Shown here piece by piece: positions 27,101-39,100 of a stretch of 64,000 nt of DNA. The translations under genes were made by a program, and so were the position numbers. The DNA lies in assembly GCF_014356525.2 (NCBI RefSeq), contig NC_052505.1:21659432-21723431 (forward strand). The letters run 5' to 3'. The notes beneath the pieces were generated by a model. The model made no database searches. It was not told the DNA's origin and saw nothing but the letters and a program-made list of their open reading frames with translations. This DNA is from Nilaparvata lugens (lineage: Eukaryota > Arthropoda > Insecta > Hemiptera > Delphacidae). Position 1 is the first letter of the stretch; every line of letters starts with the position of its first letter.

Positions 27101-30100
27101 GTTAGGAATCATTGTCACCAATACGTAAGTTATTAGAATGATTTTATTTGCAGTTTCTATAAAAAAATGTAGATGGAGGAAAAATGTTGTGTACATCACA
27201 AGCGAAAAATACTTTTTCTCCCTCAGGAAAATTGCTGCCCTCGGCTTCGCCTCGGGCTTCAAACTTTTTCCCACAGGGAGAAAAAGTCGTACTTTTCATA
27301 GATATACAAATAACTATTATTAATTTATTATTTTACAAAGGCGACTTTCTTGAAGTATTTTAAGCCTAGGTGATGATGATGGGATGAATGATAATACAAT
27401 GAAGGTAGAGTTATGAATAAATAAAAATTATAGGTTGTAGGTAAATTATAGGTAATTTGAGTTTGATTTGATTAAAAACCTAATATAATAGAATGATTAC
27501 ATTCAATAAACTCTCAGAACTTGAAAATATTGAGCTATTAAGAAATTTTTTAACCAGAAATAAAACAAAAACTATTTCACTGAAAGCACAGCTGTTATAG
27601 TTCATAGGTTATGTGCTCTAGCCGTAACGTCTGTAACGACGCGTCTTGAGCTGAGCTGCCTCCTTATAGCCGCGCGTGTCTCGACACGTCTCTTGGGAAT
27701 TAGGCCCGCCTCAAAGTAGACCCACGCTAATCCACGAAAATCAACCTCTGTAATGATAATAATACATGTAATGAATAATCCACTTGTCAGCTGATTGATT
27801 GTGTATAATTTTATAGCGATGGTTTACAAAACATCCCACGGCGGGGGTTGCTTTTCGTGGATTAGCGTGGGTCTACTTTGCGGCGTGCCCGACACCTTTA
27901 CAATATATATTGATACCTGATGTATTTCTAGTCAATTCCGTTATTAGTAGACTCCTTATAAGTCACAGTTCTAATAGTCAAAGATCTAATATGAAAATAC
28001 TGTTTTATACTGTAGTTGTACTGTGAGTGATGTTGTGTGCTTCTCCGTAGTAAAAATATGGTTGAAAACATTACTGAGTGCCGGTTGCACAAAAGCCGGC
28101 TAAATTTTAATCGTGATTAATTCCACAAGAACCAATCAGAGAAACCGTTTTATCAAAAAGGCCCTCTGTGATTGGTTCTCGTGAAATTAATCACGATTAA
28201 AATTTAACCGGCTTTTGTGCAACGGGCCTTAGTCTTTTGTTTATTCAAATATTGTATTCTTGAGCTCATTTACTTTGTCAATCTTTATGATTCTTGTTGT
28301 GAATAATAGTTCTGTAATGTTTAATATCAATTTATATATTCTAATCTGTAATGTAGAAGCTAAAATTGAAGCTCAAGGTTTTTATTTTTTAAAGTTACAA
28401 CTTTTATTTTATTATCTTTTTTCATCAGGAAGCTACGGCTGGATTGATGGAACATCTGGAAACTATGAAGAATCACGCAGACCCCAACACACCAAAGAAT
28501 ATCGTGAGTATGATCGTCATGAAGCTGTGATTTTTGGAGTGAGTTTAGTTTTGATTTTGGTTTCTAAATTTCTAAATAATTCAATGTTTTCAAGTTTTGA
28601 AAACTTTACAGTTTACAGTTTGGTGCAATATTTTTATTCTTTTCGTTTTTCAATCTAATTAAATTCTAAATTTTGGTCTGTATATTTCTGTACTCGGAAT
28701 TTGATTGAAAGTGAAGCAACACTTTTACGCAACATAAAGCAACATAACCTAACTTTTAGACATTGGCTTACTACTATCAAAATTCGGGAAGGGAACAGTT
28801 TTGGGCTAGGCCTGTTGGTCCTTTTCTTACCATGTATTTGATTTGTGCATTTGTTAATGTGAATGAATAATTGAATTTTATGAATTGAACACTATTTGTG
28901 TGTACTTTTGAGCTTGTCTGTTAAATTTCAGTCATAATAGAATGCCACGAGAAACAATCACAGAATCCTATTATATTAAGCGAGCAATTTCTGTATTTAT
29001 ATATCTGGTTATTTATGTTTAACGGATCTCGAAAACGGCTCTAACGATTTTCACGAAATTTGGAACATAGTAGGTTCATGATATATAAAGATTCGATTGC
29101 ATTAGGTCTCATCCTTGAGAAAACTCGCTGAACGACAATAAAAGGATAATTCATCCTTGGCTGAAACAGCTGTGGATAGTAAAAAAGTGAGTATGTGACA
29201 AATCGAAATATCGCATCCCCGAAATTCATAAGATGACGTATAGCCTGCTGTGAAATAAAAACACGATCATTTTAGAGAATTGTTTTCTGTTTATCAATAA
29301 CGAGCGAAGCTCGGTGCCCCGATATTGCTTTTTTGAAGGCTTCTCTGATTGGTTCTTGTGACATTTAATCAAAGTTGAAATTTCACAGACGTTTGTGCAA
29401 CCAAACCTTAGCCACTAAAAGGGATATGATTATATTTGAATCACCAAGACCAAGAAAAATTGAAGACGAATTTTTGATCACGGTATTTAAATTACCTTAT
29501 TTTGTATAGCAGGTACCAACTACGACTCTGGGTCCCGGTTGCACAACAGCCGGTTAAATTTTAACTGTGATTAATTTCACGAGAACCAATCAGAGATGGC
29601 CTTTTTGATAAGACGGCTTCTCTGATTGGTTCTCGTAGAATTAATCACGGTTAAAATTCAACCGGCTGTTGTGCAACCGGCACTGAGACTTCATGTTACA
29701 ACAGCTTTTCAATGTGATGATTCTTTTCCTAAGTTATATACAGAATTTCCTTTATGCTTTGCAGGAGGAATCTTCATTCAGCTTTACGGCTAGAGATGCT
29801 ATATTATATGCACTTGGAGGTATGCTATTTTAGATTTGTAAAAATTATTTTCGAGACAATTTTCTTTTTTGAAATTAATTTTATTTGCCAAATACAAAAT
29901 ACAGGGTGATTATAAAAGGACTCTACAACTTTGTAAGCACATAAATATTTATTGAAATTACTTACAGAATTGAGAAAGGTGCCATTTTGTTGCAAAACAC
30001 GTTAAGTTTAAGGTGTGGCCGTGCTATTTTGGTTGGATGTGACAGCCATTGGTAATGCGACATACATCCCACCGATAATCGATTTCTTGCCACACTCGTA

Positions 30101-33100
30101 CCAGCATATCAGACTTAACTTGTGCAACCGCAGCGATCCTATTTCGGAGCTCATTAAGATTTGTCTGGTAGAGGCTGAACATAGACCTTATCCTTAATAA
30201 AACCCCTCAGGAAGAAATCCATCGGTCTTAAATCCGGTTAGCGAGGTGACAATGCAATTGGCCCTGCACGGCCAATCCAGCGAAGTTGAAAGCGAATGTC
30301 TAGAAAATCCCAAACTTCTCCGTGGAAATGAGGTGTTGTACCGTTATGCTAAACAAGATGAACAAGTGCCCTTTTACTTTCAGCATTTATTTATTTATTA
30401 TTTTACAAAGGCGACTTTCTAGAAGTATTTTAAGCCTAGGTGATGATGATTGGATGAATGATAATACAATATTTTTGACCTTATTTTTTATTTATTTATT
30501 TATTGAAAACAAGAATATGTGGAAGCAATGATCCATTTTGCTTCCATTACATTAATCGTTTGAAAAACAAAGAAAATTTGAAGTAAAACTGAACAAATTA
30601 ATATTGGAAATAAGAAATTAAATGTAGAAACATTTATGATGATGATTATAAATATAATACAATAATATAAAATGCAATTACATCAAGTGATTATACAATT
30701 TTAAGTAAAACTTCAACTGAGTTGTGGTCGATGTTGCAGAAACGTTCCATGATGAAATAAAAACACATAGATGTTGTCAGTTTTCTACACTTTAATTTGG
30801 TACACGACCATGGTTTCGAAACCATGGTCGTGTACCAAATTAAAGTGTAGAAAACTGACAACATCTATGTGTTTTTATTTCAACAATTTTAAGTATTGCA
30901 CCAAATACTAAAATGAAAAATGAGTGAAATGAAATAATACTTGGAAATAAGATTAATTCTCCCACACTCTATGGATCAACGACAGTTCAACTCTCCCATA
31001 CTCCCTTCCATCCAGTAGGGCCTCTCTAACTTCACGACGAAACCGACTCCCAGAAAGGTGAAATTAGTCAATTCTGTCCGCAACCGTATTGAACAGCCTG
31101 GGCAGCGGGTGCACCATCTCATTCGCACGGAGAAGTTCGGATTTTCTAGACAATTGCTTCCAACTTCACTGGATTTACCATGTAGGACCAATTGCATGGC
31201 CACCTCGGTCACTGGATTTAACAGCGATGGATTTCTTCCTGAGGGGTTTTATTACGGATAAGGTCAATGTTCCGCCTCTACCAGACAATCTTAATGATCT
31301 CTGAAAATATCGGATCACAGCGGTTGCACAAGTTACGCCTGATATGCTGGTACGAGTGTGGCAGGAAATCAATTATCGGTGGGGGATGTATGTTGCATTA
31401 CCAACGGCTGTCACATCGAACCAAATTAACACTCACACCTCAACCTTAAGTGTTTTATAACAAAATGACATCTTTCTCAATTCTGTAAGTAATTTCAATA
31501 AATATTTATGTGCTTACAAAGTTGTAGAGTCCTTTTATAATCACTCTGTATAAGCAAACTTGAAAAAATATAAGAATATGCTAATCTACTAAAGTAAATA
31601 CATAACTTGAAGTATAATACAGAAACTGCTTATTAATAAATTAGAAATAATTATTAAATAGTGATTTGATAATCCTTGTTCAATATTCATTATTCGCTTC
31701 CATTAATACGAATTATCAGTGAATAATGTTGCATTCAATCTTCATTGTAATTAATAAGTTTTTATAATATGTGAGATTTGTTGCATAATTAGCTGCTATA
31801 CATACTATTTATTGTAAATTCGTGTATAAAGCAGAATGTATTGTGACTTACGTGAATAAATAAATAATTCTTAATTCTTAAAAAAAACCTTTAGAGCCTA
31901 TATAAATGGTACAGAGATTTTTGACGTGACTACTGCAATTTCTTGTCATTTAGTGCAAAGTAATATCCTATCGCATATAGTATTGGTGGCAATAGTAACT
32001 ACACATATCAGTTCTGCACTTTTAAAGTATACTGAAATAACAAAATTATAATGTCAAACTAATTTGTAAGCATAGTACGAGTAATAATTGAATCAAATTC
32101 TTTAACAATTGTTATAGAAATATGATCATTTATCTCTACATCCGAACGGTGATTAATAACGCTATAATATTATATTTTTCATGGAATAAATGGGGTTGGA
32201 GCCGTATTATAATATAATGAATGATTCTCACGGAGTGATCCGTGGTCTAGTGGATAGAGTGCTTGCGTAGCAACCTAGAGATCCCGGTTCGAACCCACTC
32301 AGTGCCGAAAGTTTTTGAACAGGTCACTCCCGTGTTATCAAATGGGCACGTTAACAGACGGTCCCGGCTGAAGTATGACAGTCGTAAGGCCCATTGACGG
32401 CTCAAATGATATATTCAGGCGAGGTGGAACTTCCGTCAGGGACTCCCCACCAATAAAAGCCATACAAATATTATTATTATTCTCAGATTATCTTAGTACT
32501 TTGTTGCCTAGCAATAATTGTACTTATTTCTCGCTCTTATTGGTTGCTAGGCTAAAACGTCTTGCTTAGTCAAGAAGAATTGAAGTGCCGGTTGCACAAT
32601 CTTCTTCTTCTAGTGCGTCTCCTATCGGAGGTTCGCTATCAGCACAGCAATCCGGATCTTATTCACTGCTGCTCGAAACAAGTCTTTGCTGCTGCAGTCA
32701 AACCAATCCCTCAAATTTTTAAGTCAGGAAACACGTCGCCTTCCAACACTCCTTTAAACAATAGCCGGTTAAATTTTAACATGATAAATTTCACGAGAAC
32801 CAATAAGAGTATCCTTCTTTCTCTCTAAAGCCTTCTCTGATTGGTCCTAGTGAAACTAATCACGATTAAAATTTAATCGACTTTTGTGCAACCGGGCTCA
32901 AGTCTTGTATGGAGAGTTAGTGTTAGAGTTCCCTGGGCAAGTATTAACTATCTTGTGAACTCTCCCAATGAAAACGTTCATGGTAGAATAGAATGACCGC
33001 CTTCATTTTATACCTGGGAGAGCGAAGTTAGGGCGCAGTCGGCCCTCTCTTACACTCAACCCTCTAACTAGTGGTAGAGTAGTCATGCTAGAGTAATAGT

Positions 33101-36100
33101 TTTTAGTAGAGTAGAGTGGGATAGTACCATAGCCACCTCTAATACAAGGCCCCCGGCCTACGATATTGCAACGTCGCAGTGTAGACCTAGAATCTAATAC
33201 GTGATTGGTGGAAAATATTTAAAAAAATACCAGCTGATCTTTTTCACCAATCATGCATTAGATTCTAGGCCTACACTGCAACGTTGCAATATCGTAGGCC
33301 GGGGCCTTGTATTAAAGGTGGCTATGATAGTACTCTACCACTTGCCTTCCCCCACCACCGCTTCTCACTCTACTCGACCACTTCTATGCTAATGAAAACA
33401 GTCCCAAGCTTGTAGAGTCCAATTTAATTTTCTTCTTCTTCAATAGCCGAATCTCTGCAAGCAAAAGATCAGCCGCATATATCAATGCTTTTTTTAAAAC
33501 TTTTGTGACTGAACGGCGATAATCAATGTTCTGTATTGAAATTTTAAGGTTAGTTCTGTTCACTAGATAACACGTTTTACCTACTATTCTCAATTGTAGT
33601 GAAAAAAGTTACTCGACCAAGTAAGTAGAGTAGAGTTAGCTCGGTAGAGTTAGCATGCCAGCTACTCGACCACTAACTCTACTAGTGAAAAAAAACTATC
33701 AAATCAAAATCCATTTATTGCCAAAGACAAATTACAATTTGTATAGGCCACGTCATGAGAAAATTACATAAATCATTACATATATAATCATACAACATAA
33801 AAACAACAAGTAATCATCACATCAACGTCTTGAAAATTCTCCATATTGAAGGCAAAATATTCATCATTGGTATAAAAACAGTTTCTTATTAGAAAATCCT
33901 TAATTTTAAGTTTATATTCACTTACTAGTAAGCCTCATATATGTAACGGTAACTGATTATAAAACCGAATTGCGCAAGCCCTAAAACTAATATGACTAGA
34001 TTTGTACCGACAATATTCGTTTCTAAGGTTCAACCTATTTCTTGTGTTGTGCGAATGAACATCAAAATGACTAGAGAATGAGAGCAAGTTAGTATTTACA
34101 AATAATAAACATTGAAAAATAAAAACACATAATTTTTAATTTAACAGATAGCGGTTTGCAGTGCGTAAGGGGAGGAACATAACACATGGTTCTTATTGTT
34201 CTTTTTTGCAAAACAAAAAGTGAATTGGGAATCACTACAATTGGCCCATAATGTAGCTCCATACAAAAGATGTGATTGCACATAACTATAGTAGACATTT
34301 ACTAAAATTTTTTGAGACACTATTTCCTTTAATCTTCTCAACATAAAAGCACCTCTTGTAACCTTGGGGATAGTGCAGTCAATATGACACTTCCATTTCA
34401 TATTATTCTGTATATTGATGCCTAGAAATTTGACAGAATGCCCTGAATTCAAGTTATTATAGGATATAGTTTTGTGTTTTGTTCAAATTCAGAGCAATTT
34501 TATTAGCATTACACCAATCAGACATTAGTTCTAATTTTTCATTTGGTAAGGTTTCTCTTCTGTTGAGATCGGTCATGATATTCAGGCAGACCCTAAAAAA
34601 TGGATGTATTAATAGTTGAAACTGCGCTTGTCGACAGTTGGCGCCACAGTGAGAAACGGCGATGACTTGAGGTTTCTGTACGAGGGACATGAGGACTTCT
34701 CCCCGCTGCCAACATTCGCTGTCATCCCAGGTATGGTGGGAATCATGAACTCTGACGTCATCACATCAGCCATCCCCGGCAAAACTATCGAGTTGTCCAG
34801 TGTAAGTTGACATTATGATATAATTTTGAAATTATTTTATGTTATCAACTGTTTATTCTAAGGGTACTAACAAAACGGTCTGGTCCATGAAGATTTCAGC
34901 TCGCCAGCATTCTAAATTTTATTGACCGAGCAAAGTGAGGTCTAAGATTCAAGTCGACGGTTTTGCATTTCTCTTTGATGGATATGCTTATATTTATGTT
35001 CCAAATTAAAGGCGGAAACAGATTTTCATGAAATTTCACAGGTATGTTCCTTTTTGAATTGCGCGTCGATAAAAAGGAGTCTCCTTCGAACGCCAATATT
35101 ACCTTAAAATCGGACTATAGAATAAATTGTTCATAATAATAATAATATAATTTTTTCTTGTCATTCAACATAATAACAGTTATAGACAACGTCAAATCAG
35201 CTAGTCAATTATAGTTACAGTCAACAAATAACTTAATCATAACATAATATATACCGTACCATAACCATTAAAACGTGGTTTAGGTTTCCCTAATTAGGTT
35301 TAAAATATTCTATTTCATAGAATAGGATCTCTTACGTCTAAAAATTCATTCACTGAATAAAATGGGTTTTTAATCAACCAACTATATAACTTACTCCTGG
35401 ACACTTGGAATGGTGCATCTATTAGATCATGTGGCAATTTATTAAACATTTTCACTCCAATTAAAACAACTATTCTGTGACTTACCCAGTCTACAGAAAG
35501 GTGCATCGATATGTCTATTTCTCCTAGTATTATGAGAGTGTATATTACTTCTTACATGATGTTTAGACAGGCTGTTTTTTGTGTATATGAGAACAGTAAA
35601 TATGTAAAGATTTATTATGGTCAATATCCTTGTTTCAACAAATAATGGTTTGCAGTGAGCCAATCTGTCAGAGTTTGTAATAATCCTGATAACGTTTTTC
35701 TGAATTAATAGAAGATCCTGCACATGTGCGCTATTCCTCCAGAATAGAAGCCCATATGAAATAATATTCTGGAAGAACGCAAAATATGCAGACATCACAT
35801 ATGACTTGGGGACGTAGTTCATCAAGTTTCTCAATAAGTAGACAACTCTGGACAGTTTAACACTGACATATCTGATATGTGGCTCCCATGTCAATTTGCC
35901 ATCAACAAAAATACCCAAAAATTTTACACTACCAGTATCCAAATTGCTCTCCACAGGTGAATTTCTCAAACTAAATAGATTTTCTTGGGTCTTAATCTCA
36001 TTTAGCAAAAAACCATTAGAACCAAATTGAAACTTGTGATAAGGTGTTTTCAGCAACAGCTTGAAGGTCGTTAAAGTTTGTGCAGCATAGATCAGCTGGA

Positions 36101-39100
36101 TTATTAATTACATGCAATGACGCATGACGCATGCGATTAATAACTGAAAGTAACATAGTATTTTCTCTCGACCTTTCTCTGCTTTCAACTCGGGCTGAGC
36201 TGTTACCAGTATGTCTTGAAGGAGATTAGCTTTTGATACACCAACCCCAACAGCCATTAGCCGTTTTCACACCGATATCTCGCTGACACGACATACAGAC
36301 AGGATTTACTCTGATGGACAGTATAAGAGGAGGCTGCGGTTTATAACTGCGCGAGGTCTTATGTTTACAGAACTACTAGTAGGCTTGAATTAACAAAAAT
36401 AGGCTTGAAATTTAAAACATGAACGACTTATAGGTACGGTACCATGAAATATTCTCTTATGCTTTTCTCTTTGGTTATATGCAATTTTTAAGGAGGGAAA
36501 AAACTATGATAACAAAAGAGAACAGAATAACTAGAACTTTAATGAGTCTTTAACATATTTTACATTTAAACAAACAAGATTAATTTTATCATAAAAAACA
36601 ATATTGATATGAAATTAATGGGGAAGCTACTCGCTGCTGCTAAAGATACAATCTTTGTGGTTATGATTAATTAGCAAAGAAAACTCAAAAAAGATAACAC
36701 CTACCTTTTGAAGATGGCTTCTCCCTTTGGAATTCACTGGTTGAAACGCGACCTTAATTATTAGTTTAAAAAAATCAAAATAATTGATCTTGTCACAAAG
36801 TGAATTTTTGTGACGGATGGAGAGCCGTCGTCCAGCGTAAAATTAGCGAAATTATTCTATTTTAGAATAGGAATAGGATCGACTGCCGGATATATTTTGT
36901 TAGATTTGTAGTTGTGTATATGCATTATCACCATCGCCGTCAACCCCTTTAAATCATCAGCAACAGGTTCATCATAACCAGAAATTTCCAGATTTTGTTT
37001 ACCACTCTGAGCGTCCTCGTATTTTATATTGCATTAGCAGCATCCGTATCATCAAAACGATAAGCGGCTACCGAGTCGGGTCGCTATCGCTCTTCATGAA
37101 ATTTCTGGAATAGAAATATTGTTTACCGGCCTGAATTAGTGTAGCAATTAGTATCATTGTCATCATTAGCTGCACCCTTAGCATCAGCACTAGTGGATTC
37201 AAACCCTGTCACATGACCAGTGGCGTGATCGTCTTTTCAGACTCCCATTGGTCGGCAATCTCTTTTCCCCCGGCCTCCTAACTTTCAGCGACCCGGTATT
37301 GCTTCAAGAAGACCTGGGAGAGAAGCAGTTGTTCGGTGGTTGAGCGTGAGATCGGGTCGCGAATCTCCTCTCCTTACGACGTTACCGATACTAATTATTA
37401 TTCTATCTTGTGTTAACATAGAATATTGTAGGTCGAGTTCCGAACAACTCGGAGTTAGAACTCCCTGTTGGGTTTTTCTTTCTTGTCAGCTATTTTTCCC
37501 GAATTCGTATCACTGGGGGTGAACGAGTTATCCTTGGTTTTGAAACCTGTAAGGGATCTCAAGTTTGTGCTACAAATAGTTGAGTGGGGAAATTTAGCTA
37601 GGCTCTTATAGCAGATTATTTTTTGAGGGCTTAATTCTTAAGTCTCGACTCTGTCGCTTCACGACGTTTAAGTTTTGTGCGGGAATTTGTTCGCTATTCT
37701 CAGTATTTGGTCCTGCAGTGATTCAGGTAACTGTATGTTAGGACTGGTCACTTGTGTGCATTTCCTCTTCTGTAATAAGGTAATCTCAGTTTTTAGGGAT
37801 GTATTTTCCTTATTAATTTTCATACTATAGAGTGGCCCTGTATTTTAAATTCGCTTAGCAGTTTCTGACTTGCTGTAATTCCAAGTAGGAAAAGCCCAAT
37901 CCTTTTCCTAGAGAACTCAGGTGCAGCTTGAGCTCGTCCTCGTCGAAGTTTCTAGACTGCGACATCCTTTCTCTTTCTCTCTCTTAACTTTCCCTATTCT
38001 ATAATCCTTCTAGCTCTCAGGTACAGCTTGAGGACTTCCTCACCGAAGTTTCTAGACTGCGGCATCCTTTCTCTTTCTCTCTCTTAACTTTCCCTATTCT
38101 AGAATCCTTCTAGCTCTCAGGTACAGCTTGAGGACTTCCTGGCCGAAGTTTCTAGACTGCGGCATCCTTTCTCTTTCTCTCTCTTAACATTCCCTATTCT
38201 AGAATCCTTCTAGCTCTCAGGTACAGCTTGAGGACTTCATCGCCGAAGTTCCTAGACTGCGGCATCCTTTCTCTTTCTCTCTCTTAACATTCCCTATTCT
38301 ATAATCCTTCTAGCTCTCAGGTACAGCTTGAGGACTTCCTGGCCGAAGTTTCTAGACTGCGGCATCCTTTCTCTTTCTCTCTCTTAACTTTCCCTATTCT
38401 AGAATCCTTCTAGCTCTCAGGTACAACTTGAGAACGTCCTTGTTGAAGTCACAGACTGCAACGCTTCCTGCTCTCAGGTACAGCTTGAGAACGTCCTTGT
38501 TGAAGTCACAGACTGCAACGCTTCCTGCTCTCAGGTACAACTTGAGAACGTCCTTGTCGAAGTTCCCAGACTGCGACGCTTCCTGCTCTCAGGTACAGCT
38601 TGAGAACGTCCTTGTTGAAGTCACAGACTGCAACGCTTCCTGCTCTCAGGTACAACTTGAGAACGTCCTTGTCGAAGTTCCCAGACTGCGACGCTTCCTG
38701 CTCTCAGGTACAGCTTGAGAACGTCCTCGCCGAAGTCCCCAGACTGCGGCATCCTTTCTCTTACTTTCTCTTCACTTTCCCTATTCTAAAATCCTTCCTG
38801 CTCTCAGGTACAACTTGAGAAGTCCTTGTTGAAGTCACAGACTGCAACGCTTCCTGCTCTCAGGTACAGCTTGAGAACGTCCTTGTTGAAGTCACAGACT
38901 GCAACGCTTCCTGCTCTCAGGTACAACTTGAGAACGTCCTTGTCGAAGTTCCCAGACTGCGACGCTTCCTGCTCTCAGGTACAGCTTGAGAACGTCCTTG
39001 TTGAAGTCACAGACTGCAACGCTTCCTGCTCTCAGGTACAACTTGAGAACGTCCTTGTTGAAGTCACAGACTGCAACGCTTCCTGCTCTCAGGTACAACT

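Larger units (their letters stand above)
29901..31550. mobile_element. Palindromic Tc1/mariner-like composite
   Basis: The ends CAGGGTGATTATAAAAGGAC and GTCCTTTTATAATCACTCTG are perfect inverted repeats bordered by TA. The left 430 bp is the reverse complement of the right 430 bp, each with some divergence. Each arm carries the 3' end of the same DDE transposase gene pointing outward. The middle (about 30350-30960) holds a LINE tail and a 128-bp perfect palindrome. Catalytic core and N-terminal DNA-binding parts are absent, so it cannot move alone. Confidence 0.85.

Noticed and set aside
32233..32310. True tRNA gene on the plus strand
   Set aside because: A and B boxes are good, but the sequence continues directly into a SINE body ending in an ATT run, and the acceptor ends do not pair well.
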